From assembly GCA_021234155.1 (NCBI GenBank), contig JAJEKV010000883.1, forward strand, positions 1 to 64,000: a stretch of DNA of 64,000 nucleotides, read 5' to 3'. This document shows positions 45,434-57,725 of this stretch, one piece after another. This stretch comes from Isoetes taiwanensis. Lineage: Eukaryota > Streptophyta > Lycopodiopsida > Isoetales > Isoetaceae. The translations under genes were made by a program, and so were the position numbers. The number at the start of each line of letters is the position of its first letter. The first letter of the stretch is position 1. The notes under the pieces are model-generated. The model had not been told where the DNA came from and searched no databases. It saw only the letters and a list, made by a program, of their open reading frames with translations.

Positions 45434-46724
45434 CTGCATTGAAGGTGAACTTCCATTATGAAGTTAGTTATTACCTAAAAGCTGGTTGTATGTTGTGGTA
45501 TACTTACAAGCCACTTATTACAACATTCAAGATGGTGGTAAAAGCTTTTCCAGCATTTGTTGTCCCATGACGAATCAATACACTTGCATACCATAGCAAC
45601 AGAGCCCAAGCACACAAAACTAGTGCATAAGTTGCAACCAATGCCAAGACCTTTTAACAAGGCCCTCGTTTTCCCAACTTCAAGGTTGGTTGCAGAGCCC
45701 TGGAATATGCATTTACTACTCTTGCTTCTCCTCAAATGAGTACACTATTCGTACTTGAGCCACCACCTGATTACAAAAAGTTCATCAATATACATATTAA
45801 AGAATAGTTCCTTTAATTGTCCATTACGCGGGTGTTATTTCTTCTACTGTAAGAAACATTAACAACTATAGGGAAGAGGTAAAGACTGTAAGAGAGACCA
45901 TGATAAGTATAGACATGCCTGCTCAACAATTTTGCCAGCCTCTCATGGGCTTTTGACTCTTTGCAGCAATATTGACCATGGAAACAACATAAGCACCTGA
46001 AAGCGAATACTTTTACGGGGCAATCTGCTTGTTTGCATATAACTGCTTGGCGGCTTAATATACATACCATTGTTAATTTGTCTATTTAATAATGCTCCTA
46101 GAGTTGAAAATTAGTGAGCCCAAAAGCGTTAACATATATTCTGCAAAGATTTATAGCATAAGAATATAAAAGAGAGAAATAAATCCAGCAGCTTGATTGG
46201 AATACATTGTCAAATACACCTCCAACAAGAGCAATTGCAGGTACCACAGCAACAGTCCACGAGAGAGCTAGCTGCCACACTGATGCAAAACCTGCTACTA
46301 ATCCTCTAGAAATCTTGCTATGAAATGTAGAAAGTTCCAGCCTGAAAGTTGGGGAACAGCTGAAATTAGGACCCATACCCCATAGCATGAAATTAATTAG
46401 ACATCAGTCCTCGGCTGTATATCCTTTTTGCACATAGTTTTACTATAATTGGGAATAATGTTTTCACCTATGTGAAAAATGTCATACATAAGAGAATTGC
46501 TAACATGATTTTCAAAATGCCAAGTATTCCATGAATCTGCAGCGATGGTTTGTGCCAGATCACCAATGAATGGCAACCATAAGTTTGATCAACGAAGTGC
46601 CTGCGGGACCTGCTTGACCTGCTAAAATTCCAGTAGGAGGAATCCCAAGTGGGGGCTGGGAGCTGGCAAATAGTAGATCATTTGGCTTGGCCCCACCCGG
46701 CCAGTCAGTTCCCTCACATGGCCA

Positions 46725-46920
46725 AAGGTTGGCAAGTAGCTTAGTTGTAGAGCATTTGCCTTTCTAGTAGAAAGTTCTGGAGTAATACCCAGATGGTTCA
46801 TCCTCAGTTCCTAATAGACTGAAGGTCAGATGGTCATTGTTCCATCTCTGACATTGACTCGTGGGAATGCTGTGCTTTCTCCCCAGACAATAAAGGTTAT
46901 CAATATAACTTCATCTATAA
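46725..46920 (+). mobile_element. tRNA-derived SINE inside an ABCB intron
   Basis: The head AAGTAGCTTAGTTGTAGAGC carries box A at 46737-46747. A box B-like GGTTCATCC lies at 46795-46803. About 100 bp of body follow, to a pyrimidine-rich end near 46910. It lies antisense to the transporter gene, between the first membrane-domain exons. Confidence 0.5.
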
Positions 46921-47814
46921 GCTTCTAAATGGAAATTACAAATTTATTGTCTTTTTCAAAAGGAGCAGAATAGGAGTAAACCTTTTTCACTAATGGCATC
47001 TTGGATGACTACTATATCACTTGAAAATCGGTTTCACAACCTCCCGATGGTTGTATCGGTATCAAAAAAAGCCTCATCCTGGTTCAGCATTGCTTTCATA
47101 TAATTAATTTCTTATTGAGCTGATTGTCTCCCCAGAATGCATCAACATGAGACCTCTACAAAGACATAAAACCTTTTAAGTATTAGTTTACTGCTCTGGC
47201 TTTTTATCAACTGCTTTCTTGATTAGAAACAAAAACATAGTGAAGAATATAATTACCTAACCAAGCTGCAACTAAGACAACAAGAGCCAAGTAAAACAAA
47301 TAAAGTGCAAACTGCAAGAGAAATATTGTCGATCAGTAACACCAAAAGCAAGTTTCAAAATGGAGACTTCATATTTACCTAGAAACTTCTTGACCTTATG
47401 ATTGGGATTATCATAATTTTTCCAGGCATCAACGAGCCTTCCGAAAAAAAAGGAAGTATATAGGTACTGCAACTCCATGAGTAAGAGAGCCTACAAAAGC
47501 CCTACGATCATAAGCAAAATGTCATACATCTGCAAATGAGTAAAAGCTTTGTAGTAAGGGACCCGTTCAGGAATATCAATCGCATAGTATGGCCACAATG
47601 ATTTTGCCCTCATTGTAATGCTCACGAAATTACTTTTGGTGATTCCCAATCGTCAGCTTCAATTCCTGGGTCAATGGAGTCCTTGGCTATCCTTGTCATC
47701 CCTCAAATCATGTCCAATGTTGAGGTTATGCCTTCACTTTCCATCTCGCCAGGCAATATTTATGCTCTTCTACATGTGTAGATCATCAACGGAACCACTT
47801 TCTGGCTTACCCAT

Positions 47815-48811
47815 GGTGTCTCCTAAGTATGACAAACTGCGTAACCTAATAGTACATTTTCCTATAAAGTTAAGCTGTCTCCCACCCAAAAATAAGCTGA
47901 AATAACTCTCTAGATCAAAAAATTTTTTATCCTGAAAAACTGGCCTTGTCAAAATCCAGTAGCAGCGGTTTACATGGGTTTTGGGTTATCATTTAAAAGG
48001 ACGTAATTGATTCAGGTCTGTATCATGCTCTTCTAAACTACAACTGGGATGCATAGTAACCACTATCTAAGAGAATGCTAACTTCATTTCACAACCGAGT
48101 AAGCAATGGATATAATAAACGTGCAATATATCCCAGACATACATTTCTCTGTGTTACCGGATACATAAGCCACTGCAATCCTATCTTTCGTCGTCGAAAC
48201 TCCAGTTCTTGCTGAACCAATCAGACTGTCATACTGCAGAAGTGGTGGATGGAAGGAAACATGACAGTTAAGGGTGACCTGTAGAGGACTAGTAGACGAC
48301 GGTTTTGATGTTTTTGGTATTCCGTGATTGTTGTGTCGCGTTCTGCTGCCTCATCCAATCTCTTTGTGACACGTGGCAAAGATTGTATCCCTTTTCATTG
48401 TTGACATTAAATATTTACTAGTAATAGTGCCGGATTGGCGGGGCATAGAATGGTGTCTATAAATATTTTGATTGCAGCGAGAGTATGCAATAACCCTTTG
48501 TTAAAATACTTTCTATTTATTTATCTATCCATCTATCTGTCACAAAAATATCCAAAAGATAATTATCATTCAAGCGACATTGTTGGAATAGTGGAAAACC
48601 TATAAAGTTATAAGAACAGTAACAACGGAGGTATTAGTTGATAACTTGTAAAATGATCCTGGCCCATGTCGATATTTGAATTTATGTTACTATATCTACA
48701 AAAAGTGACATTGCAGAGCTAGGGTATTGTACAATGTAAGGGATCTATAGAAACTAAGGGGCTATTTCATCCCGTAGGATCTCTTTGTAGACTACATTTG
48801 AGTGAATCCTT
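47815..48811. other. ABCB 5' flank; no other gene
   Basis: This is the upstream side of the ABCB start. I see no other open frame of note. A pyrimidine repeat TTTATTTATCTATCCATCTATC lies near 48515. Confidence 0.4.
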
Positions 48812-51800
48812 TTATTTTGAGTAGTGCTCCTTGTTTTTGGTGTCTTGAATGTATCTTTTTACTCCTCGTTGTGTGGTGCACCTTGAGAATGCGACATAGA
48901 GTCGGGTAGTGGGCAAAAACGGCGTTGGTAGGTAGATGCCAACCCGGAGGTCATGGGCCCCACTTGTGACTTGTTTATGGTCATAGAGAATCGAGTCATA
49001 CGAGGAACCGCTTGGAAGGGGAGGGAGGTGTCGGCGGCTCAATGTTATCCTTGGTATAAGGACCCGGTGTTCCTTTGTAGGTGCTGTGATTATCGCATCT
49101 ATGATTCTTGGATGTGTGCTTTGATGACGCCGCGAGGTGCCATTCGAGACCGACCTTTGGATTCATGTTTCAGTAAGATGATGATGGCACCATCTTTGAT
49201 GTGCGGCTTATCTTGATGGCATGCCGAAGGGGTCGGTGGTTGATAAACTCAATTGGGAAGTCCCTTGTAGCATCTTAGCCTTGCAATGATGGCATCTATA
49301 CTTTCGATATAAGTATGGGTTGTCAGGTGTAACCTTAGGAGGACCTTGTTATTGATCTTCAACGTGTCTTCATTTCTTTGGTGTCCAAGATGGCTTTGTC
49401 ATATAGGGTGCACATTTGCCTCCGTTATTTCCTTACCAGAAGATGTTGTCAATCAAGTCATCTTCCACAATGCATTCGCCGGGTATCTCAACTAAGTCCG
49501 CGATCGAGCCCCGGCTCATTGTTCATCCGTTCCCCATTACCGGGCGAATGACCAATTTGAGAAGATTTGCTCATCTTTTCAGGCCGCATATTTTTTGTGT
49601 CGGCTTGTGGGTCTTGAAGTTAGTCCACAGCCGGGTTGCTTTTGGCCTTGCCGAAATTACTTCGTCCTTGTTGCCGCTTTCACCCAGTAACTGGCATGGT
49701 AATCGCGCCCGGTGAGCATTATCATTCCCCCAAAGGGCTGTCATCTTGGCATTATCTCGCGTAGAACCAATCGGCGGCGGTGAGTTACTGCGTGTGTGTC
49801 ATCCCCATTTAGATCCGGACCATGATGCTTGCCCTTCTAAGTACCTCGCTTGTTGGCTTGTTTAGCCGCAATCACGAGAGGTTGCCTCTTGTGTCATGTT
49901 GAGTGGTAGCTTGAATGTTGAATGAGCTGTTTGTGCTCCCTTCAAGAGGAGGCTCGCAATGCCTATCAAACCAGCGATACAACGCCCACGCCACATCCTC
50001 TTAGTATGCTGATCGGGCTATTAAAGAGGAAGGTCTTGCACAGTGCCTCTGGGGCCGTCCATTACTGATACATGGAACTTGATCTTTGGCTGATTGCATC
50101 GAGGGATAATGTCACTATATTATACGCTCCTGTTGAGCTTGTAGTTTTCATCCTTCTTTCAACTCTTGTTCGCATGGAAGGTGGGTTCATTTGGAAAGTT
50201 GCCTAGAATGTCTAGCAAGGTGGTTACTTGCGGTCAAGTTCTTTGGCATGTCTGGTAGCTCATCTAGGAAGATGTCATCGATGTCCTTTAGTGCATGGTT
50301 GTAAGCTGCTTTCCGGTGGCATCTTTAGTTTGGTAATCTTACGTCGCTGTTTTGAAGAGCTCCCATAACCGCATTGGATCTTGTGGGTCATTGTATAGGC
50401 AAATGAATGTGAATATGCGTGGAAATTGCATTGCATCACGGAAGATGCTCGCGTCTTCGGTGTCTTCTCCCACCAGTATCGTCTTCCAATAAGCCAAAGC
50501 TCTTTGGCGGCTTCTTGAAAGTTGGACATGGTTTTCCATTGGCCGATGCGTATATAAATCGAAGCTAGTTGCGCCCTTGATATATAGCAATAGAAGAGGC
50601 GGAGGTAATAGCGGTCACCATCCTTAGGGCTCACATTATACATTTGTGTGATGAGCTTGAACTTCCCCTCCCTCTTTTTCGGGGCGTTTAGCGTGTGAAT
50701 GTATAGTAGTGGGGGATTTGCGGATAAGTGTATTCGCGATGCGGCTGGATCCTCCTTGTTGAGTTCAAACCATGCGGTCGGCATTGTTTGCTTTTACCGT
50801 CTCTCAATGGTTTGTCTTTCATGGCCTTCACGATAATAAACGGTTTGGTTGTTTTGGCGGGTGAGCGTAGGCACGTGGTAATCGTGTGTGAGAGTTGCCA
50901 TGCATCTTGTATCCATATAACCTCCACATGGCTTCGCCGAAGAGGCGTATCGTGTCAGGTCTTTGCTCTACCTCGTCCCAATTGAATGTGGATGTGGATT
51001 CCCACGGGTCGGTTCTTGTTGACCTTGATGGATGCTCGATCATGCCCTTTGTGGATGTATTTATAGATATACTTCACGCAACCGACGTACGAAACCTTGC
51101 TCTACATTGATATGGTATGTGCATTACTTTTCAAGTAGCCATTGATTGTGGGAACTATCCATCATTTGTCAATAGGCGTGTTGCCCCTCATGAAGTGGCG
51201 TATCTAGATCTTACGTACTCACGGGTAGCCATTAGGTGTTGACTTTGGTATTGTCATTAAATGGCTTTGGAAATCTTTTGTGCATTCTTTTGTTGGGCTG
51301 CCTTCCTTGGCTTGCATGCAAGGAGCATTTGGGTTGTGGACCCATGGTCCATGGACCATATGCTTGATAGGAACTTTTGCAGGTTTGGGTTTTCTAGGCC
51401 CCGGTATCTCGGCTATTTCAGGATGTCTTTGTCAATGGCATCGCTATCCCGGATCTTATCTTCTTGTTCGAGAATCATGAGGAGGTGGCAGTGTGGCAAG
51501 CCTCGTTTCTGGAACTCTATCGTGTATGTGTGTGCCTTCACCTTGCCCAAAATATCATTTTCAAAGAGGTGCGGTGTGGAATCTGGCGATACAACCAAAT
51601 CGGCCTATCATCGCGGCGTTGTTGTCCGGTGACAGGTGTGTCTAATCTCTATCCAATTTGGATTTGATGTAAATGTTACAAAGAGATCAGCTTTGCCAAA
51701 TCTTGGATCAAGGCCATTGAATCCTCGGTAGTTTTGTTGCATTGCTCTCGGGCTCCCCATTGTGTGTGCGAAGGCGGGATGACCAGCTTGCCGGATCTTA

Positions 51801-53190
51801 AGCCTCTTTGCTACGCTCGTGATCTATGTAGTCAATGAGACCTTGGTATAGCTCAACTCGCAACTTCCTTTGATTTTGTTTGATCTAGTTTAGATTGTTT
51901 GCCTCTACTCGAAAGTACACATCAACAATGAATTTAACGTGTTAACCGGCAAGCAAAGCGTGGGTTCCAACCTCCACTCCTTATTGCCGGCCGATAATTG
52001 TAGAATTGAAACATAGTCCGTTCTCTGTTTCTTAGATGGCGTCGATCGCGAGGAAGATGTTTACGCTTTCTTTATTCCTATGCTCCAACCTTGGTCACCA
52101 AAGGGAAAGAGAATGGGGTAAACTAAAGGATCAAGATTTGGGTTTGTAATTGGAATCCTCTTGAGGCCACCACCCTTTTGGTGTATGCAGATGTCCCTAT
52201 CGAATGGTGGCTCTCCATCTGCGTTGACAAATATTACGGCAACTTCATTTGAGCATGCTGGATTGTATCTCCTAAGGTCCAAGCTTCGAGAAGCATTGAA
52301 GTACATCCTGATGTCCTTCACGCCTTCACCTGACCGGTGTGCCTGTTCTTCTACCTCGTGCATCATCATGAGAGCTGATGCATAGGAGCTGACGTTGCGT
52401 AGCTCAGTATCCAACTCTTTGAGGAGGTCGCTATCGCAATTTACATTTTGGGGGTTTTGGACTCGTGCTTCATGTGCATAGTCGGCATCTAGAATGTAGA
52501 GCTGGGAATATGTTGGGGGCTGGGAATTATCGGCATAAGCTGGTCCTACCCTATGGTAGGTTTGTCCTTGGATCTTGAAACAGTATGGTCCGCGTCCTTC
52601 AAATTGTTCGATGTTGGCACCAAAGGAAGCAAAGGCAAGAGCACTATTATATGCCCTGATGTGCTCGTGAAAGTTAGTGCTTTTCGGGTGCTGGTGGCTC
52701 AGTAATCTTTGAATTAGATGGGGCATTGGTTGTATAGGCTCCAACTTGATTTGTCCATCGTGGCAGCAGTTTGTACCATCGTCCTTGAATGACAATGCCC
52801 ACAATGCATACATTCCCGATTGAATGGGCCGCAGTGGTGGTGTTCTACCTGTGTGACTCCAAGCGTCCTTGCTATTTTGTATGAAGATGGATGGGCTCTC
52901 CTCTCACGTTCATATTGTGCGTGTTCATCCAACCTTTGCTGACGCTCCTCTTCTGTTTCTATTGTAGCATGGTAAGTTCGTTTTCTGCGTCGATGTTGGG
53001 CGTGTTCGGCTAATCTTTGTCGATTCTCCTCTTCTGTTTCTGTGGTGGCTGTTTGGCGTCTTTGTTCACGTCTTTGTTGTGCATTTATTGCCATTCTTTG
53101 CAATCTGTGTTCATCGGTTTCTATGGTAGCCTGTTGCAACTTTCTTCTCTTGTAATTGGCTCTGTCTTTCTCCAATCGAACTTCCGTCAT
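48812..53190 (-). pseudogene. Autonomous Helitron Rep/helicase gene, decayed
   Basis: From 53190 down, a basic coiled N-terminus has three ETEEERQQRL-type repeats and HHCGPFNRECMHCG, a putative zinc finger. Next is the Helitron-like N domain (52813-52061) with PMPHLIQRLL, LYILDA and YPILFPFGDQGW. The Rep part has GLPHCHLLMILEQ (51500 region), the His-x-His relaxase motif. A middle segment covers 51043-50275 (MWRLYGYKMHGNSH, TAWFELN, ARAQLASIYIR-like block). The PIF1-type helicase starts with a spoiled Walker A, DGPRGTVQDLPL (about 50065-50024), then IASLLLKGAQTAHSTF. It ends with VGIYLPTPFLPTTRLYVAFS near 48950-48890. Rep nicks and rolls out one strand; the helicase unwinds it. Frameshifts and stops occur throughout. 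I cannot place its own ends. Confidence 0.85.
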
Positions 53191-53939
53191 GGAATAATTT
53201 AAGAGCTAAACTTAGCTATTTCTTTTAACACATTTTCAAAATAATTTGGCTAAAGTAAATGGAAAAAATTGGGAAAAAAAAATCTCATTAGGGTTTTTGA
53301 GATTAAAGGGGCCTCTTCAAAACATGCCAACTAAGCCAAATGAAGATTTTGATTGTTTAGCTAAACCATAGAAACTTTTAGAATGAATTTCGGTCGGTTA
53401 GCTAACATCATTCTAATTTATATGAAATATAGGATTAGTAGTTTAGTTTCTAGCATTATGAATTAATAGAAAAGTCCAAATGAAGCTCTCGTTTCGTTAG
53501 CAATATTTTAGAATGTTTTCACAAAGAAAATGACCAAAATAAATGGAATTTGCACAGAAAAAGTATAGTAATTTCAAAACTCCAAGAATACATTGGTTTT
53601 AGAAATTTTTAGGTTGATGTTTGGGTAGTTTAGCTATATGCAAACCAAGTAAGGTTGGAAAAATCTGTGAGATCTATAAATTGCACCAAACAAAGTTTTG
53701 GGATTAATATCAACACAAGTTTAGAAAATGTGATCGATGAATAAGAAATAATGCGATTAGTAATTTATTCCCGCTTTGTTTTTTCGATTGGTAGTTCATA
53801 TAGCTTAGTGCCAGTTCTTAGAAGACCTATCCCTTTTATGATCTCAAAAATCTTCTTTATCATTCCACAGTCTCAATTTATTTGTTTCCTTCACGCTCGA
53901 CTTAGATAACTACTTGCTCCTTGGTTTTTGAAAGCTAAA
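53191..53939. other. No recognised gene
   Basis: AT-rich; the 5' flank of the Helitron gene. The true 5' TC end of that Helitron may lie here but I cannot place it. Confidence 0.35.
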
Positions 53940-55260
53940 GTTCAATTGAACTTATAGTAAAGCATGGGCAAAAAGGTAAAAAAAAGGTGAAAAGAAGGCA
54001 AAAACGTATATGGAGGAAAAAGCACATGTGAAAAAAAGGCAAAAGGTATGGCCTTTTTTTATTGTACTTCTAAAGATCTTTTTTTTTTTAGTTTGATGCT
54101 CAACCTCAACGTGTTTGTTTATTTGGCATGGATCTTTGGCCTAATCTCAACCTCAACGTGTTTGTTTATTTGGCATGGGTATTTGGCCTACATGGTAGAA
54201 AAAGCAAAAGTGAAAAGGTGTAAAAGGCAAAAGGTATGGCCTTTTTATTGTACTTCTAAAAATCTATTTTTTTAAGTTGAATGCTCAACCTCAACGTGTT
54301 TGTTTATTTGGATACATGGATCTTTGGGTTGAAAGTTAAGAAACAAAAAGTAGAAAGGCTCAACATGGATGAAGAAAGATAAAAAGCTCAACGTCAACGT
54401 GTTTAAAAAGTCCTTTCTGAATGTCAATGTGTTTGTTTATTTGACATGGATATTTGAATAGATATTTGACATGTTTGATTTGAAGCAGTGGACAAAGGGT
54501 CACGGTTCATTAAAATGCATGGAAAGGTTGAAAGTTGAAAGTTGGTAGAAAAAAAAAGTAGAAAGGCTAGAGGGATAAAGAAGGGCCATAGATGAAAAAA
54601 TAAAAAGGCATAGGCCTTTTTTCTAAAAGGAAAGCCTTTTTAAAAGTATTAAAAGCCTTCTTTTAAAAAGTATAAAAAAAAAGATCCTTTAAGAATGAGG
54701 AAAGTATAAAAATGGATATTTGATATGTTTGTTTATTTTATTTATGTTGAACAAAAGGTCACTGGAACTGTTTTGACATGTTTTGACGTGAATGGATATT
54801 TGATGTGTTTGTTTATTTATTTGAGATTGAAGCAAAAGGTGGACAAAGTCGTTGGGGTCATAATTTGTTCATCTTTAAAGAAACAAAAACATAAAGTTTG
54901 TTTATTTAAAATTTGGGCTAAAGAAGGGCCGTAGATGAAAAAATAAAAGGCATAGTAGAAACAAAAGTAGGAAAAAAAGGAAAAGCCCTTTTAAAAAGAA
55001 CGATAAAAATGTGTTGACCTGTTTTTTAAAGAATGGAAAATGTGCTTTTATTATGTTTGAACAAAAGATCCACTCGAAATGTTTTAATGTTTTGTGAATG
55101 GATATTGGATGGATATTTGATATGTTTGTTTATTTGAGATTGATAATTTGTTAATGGACTAAGCTCAACCTCAATCTGAACGTGTTTGTTTATTTACCAT
55201 GGATATTTGGTCTAAGATACGACTTTGGCACTCTCCAAATGCAAAGCTTGAAGGTCGGTA
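53940..55260. repeat. Degenerate repeats with CAACGTGTTTGTTTATTTGG
   Basis: The phrase CTCAACCTCAACGTGTTTG plus TTTATTTGGCATGGATATTTGG recurs at about 54105, 54153, 54290, 54385-54450, 54725, 54805 and 55165. Runs of AAAAGGC and AAAGGCATAG fill the gaps. The first two copies are 48 bp apart. Confidence 0.7.
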
Positions 55261-55299
55261 AAACAAAAGTAGGAAAGGCTAAAGGGCTAAAGGGTCGGT

Positions 55300-56050
55300 A
55301 GATGAGCACAATGCATGAATGGTATATTGTCGCAGGGGCAATAATGCATGAATAGAGCACAATGCATGAATGGTATATATTGCTTTTGTGGCTTCCATTA
55401 TCATATCATTGCCCCGGAGACCATTCATCAATGGCTCCGTTAAAGATCTGGCCGCGAGGCAACAATGCATGAATAAAGCACAAAGCATGAATGGTGCATA
55501 ATGTGTATGAAAGCAAAAGAAAATTCAACAAATATAGAAATCATTTGACTTACTTGGCTTCATCCCTCGCATCCTCGCCTAGAATGAACAACCCATTTGC
55601 TCGGCAAGCAGAGAAAAAGTCGGAATTGTTTGAGAAGAAAAGAATAGGAAGCGAAGCATATGTGTATAAAAGCAAAAGAAAATTCAAACAAATATAGAAA
55701 TCATTTGACTTACTTGGCAATTAAACCTTTGAACTGCATACAAACACCAGGCGGCGTTTCTGAGCATTCTAAAAAAAGAAGACTTGGCCAAATCCAAAGC
55801 TTTTATAGACTCTGACTTTCTGGATGTTGTTGGTTTGCATCCCTAGAATGATGCATCCTCGCTAGAATTGTTTGAGAAAAGAAAGATGCCTTTTGAGATT
55901 ACCATTGCACAACATTCAACTATTTCTGTTAGTGGCAATAACTACTACTTGGACACCGGGTTTTCTTGGAAAAAAAGACAAAATTGTTTGAGAAGAAAAA
56001 AATGGAAAGAATAGGAAGCAAAGCATACATGCCTTTTGGATTACCATTTG
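55300..56050. repeat. Direct repeats around AATGCATGAAT and a 58-bp unit
   Basis: AGCACAATGCATGAATGGT recurs several times at 55309-55500. A 58-bp unit containing AAGCAAAAGAAAATTCAA is present at 55502-55559 and again at 55661-55719. The words TTGTTTGAGAAGAAAA and CAAAGCATACATGCC also recur up to 56040. Confidence 0.75.
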
Positions 56051-56223
56051 CACAATATTCTGTTTCTCTATTCTTCTCTACTACTACATACCGTGGAAAG
56101 GAAAAAATATAAAAATTTTTGCAAAATGGAGCATCTTTGTTCCATGCCCAACAACAAAGAGAAATCAAGCTTTTAAGACAAATATATCAATGAAGGAACA
56201 AAGTTTAGAGGCGTCTTACCGCT

Positions 56224-56865
56224 TCAACAACCGCAGCTAGCGGCGTTTGTCCAAACAAGAAGATGGCATCCTTGAGGTTTCCACGCTGCAAATATCTTTG
56301 AGATCATGGTTTGTCGAAACAATTGCAGAGCTTTATCCATCTCTTTATGCTCGGCATAAGCAGAAATCATAATATTCCAAAGAGAAATTCCTCTCATGAA
56401 TATTGTCAAAGATATTTTTAATGCGTCTGCGAGGGATCCACATTTAGCATACATATCTACCAAAAGAAATCTACTCGAGAAATCTGCCCCCATCTAATCC
56501 CCTAGAAATAATGTACTGATGAATATGCTTACCTTGCGGAAGGTGCTTTTCCTTAGCATACGTCCTCAAAAGACATCTAATGTTGTTCATAGATACGATA
56601 GCATGAGATTTGATTTCGGAGACCGGAAGTCGTTCGTAACGTAAATGAAAGGATTTAGAGCAACGGCCGGGCATTGGGGTGAACCCACGTTATGAACATG
56701 CTTGAATCCTTTCCCCGCTTCTAAAAGGTTGACTTTACTGAGACGCAGAATGGCATTCAAATAGACCGCATTTGCATCCCTTTGCGGATTCGCCTCCATT
56801 GGAGAAGTTTGGAGTAAAATAGGCGGAGAAGAAGAGGAGCATCCGGCATACCCCCATGCCGCCAT
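56224..56865 (-). pseudogene. PPR (pentatricopeptide repeat) gene fragment, decayed
   Basis: Three overlapping minus frames together give the start of a plant PLS-type PPR protein. The upstream frame (56865-56587) starts MAAWGYAGCSSSSPP. The middle frame (56674-56471) has NIRCLLRTYAKEKHLPQGKH and IHQYIISRGLDGG, a classic repeat pair. The third (56493-56224) has LLVDMYAKCGSLADALKI and ISLWNIMISAYAEHKEMDKA followed by LQLF. These proteins bind and edit organelle RNA, but this copy has frameshifts at both joins and only about three repeats before it breaks off. No E or DYW domain is present. Confidence 0.8.
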
Positions 56866-57054
56866 ACCTAAAAAGTAGAGCTTCCAAGCTGTGGGAAAAA
56901 CTTCGGCCCCTTTTTTCTATTCATCCGTTCGATCAAAAAGTGGACGTGGCCATTAGATCTAGGGCCAAACAAATTGCAACCGTTGGATCTAGGGCTGGAT
57001 TGAAAACGGACACACATTAAAAATATAGGATTAGATAATTTTTCGGGGGAAGGA

Positions 57055-57124
57055 ATTCCGCCGGAAACTTTTGAGGCGGCGAGCGCCGCCAACTGCGCGC
57101 CGCCTCAAAATTTTCGGGCGGAAT
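57055..57124. repeat. 70-nt hairpin with 27-bp arms
   Basis: Arms 57055-57081 (ATTCCGCCGGAAACTTTTGA, then GGCGGCG) and 57098-57124 pair with only two mismatches around a 16-nt G+C-rich loop. It lies about 190 bp upstream of the PPR fragment. Confidence 0.9.
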
Positions 57125-57485
57125 GCGGATCGAGTTCTTCCACCTGCACCATAGGTCGAGATTTGAGTTCCTGGGGCATCGTCTTTTTATTATTTGGTGG
57201 ATTGAGATGGTTATTTTTCTTACCATCGTACTTCGGAACCTCCACAGAATGTTGCTAATCCTCCTGATAAAACGCAAAGTTCTTGTCGCTATTCAAAGAA
57301 GCCTAGCTCGAGTACTCTAGCTCCTCGCTCTCGACATCACATTGTCGTCGTCGGAGGGAGATGGTATAGCAACCTCACACGAAAAGTTCCTGTTGCATCT
57401 TCTTTTTTATTTTGGGAGGGCTTTGATACGTGTGCCAGGGAACGCCGCATTTAACGCTGCATGCGACGTTCCCTTCATCTTGCTG
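57125..57485. other. No recognised gene
   Basis: A plus frame of 138 codons (57342-57758) begins here. It has no recognisable domain and its second half is made of a tandem duplication, so I do not call it. Confidence 0.3.
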
Positions 57486-57725
57486 CCCCCTTGCGGGATC
57501 GAGGTTCCCCCTTGCGGGATCCCAGTTGACGAAATTAAATGCAAGTTTGAAATGGCCCATCAGCATTCAATGAGAAAGTCTAGAGCCAAGGAAGAATTCG
57601 GATGGCTTGGTTCTATACAAAATTTATGCTCAGCTTTCTCCACCGTCTCATTTGGCGCCCATGGTGTGACAAATTCACACGTAGAAATTTGCGCCCATGG
57701 TGTGACAAATTCACACGTAGAAAGA
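57486..57725. repeat. Two short tandem duplications
   Basis: CCCCTTGCGGGATC is present twice at 57486-57528. A ~37-bp unit, GCGCCCATGGTGTGACAAAT then TCACACGTAGAAA, is present twice at 57655-57725. Confidence 0.85.

Larger units (their letters stand above)
42241..47814 (-). pseudogene. ABCB (P-glycoprotein/MDR-type) transporter, decayed full-length gene
   Basis: All parts of a plant full-size ABCB transporter (two membrane domains, two ATP-binding domains, plasma-membrane exporter of auxin or other small compounds) occur in order. The likely start is MGKPESGSVDDLHM at 47814, followed by a stop. The first membrane domain begins with YDILLMIVG and FFGRLVDAWKNYDNP (about 47530-47400) and continues near 46380-46230 and 45985-45508. 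NBD1 lies at 45433-44490: [27 protein letters not shown] and AHQLSTI. The linker and TMD2 start are near 44400-43950 (RPEWPYALLG). More TMD2 lies at 43751-43520 with three frame changes, and the open last exon at 43453-42241. Clear junctions include 45117|45000 and 43520|43453. Frameshifts and stops in most exons mean no whole transporter is made. Confidence 0.9.
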
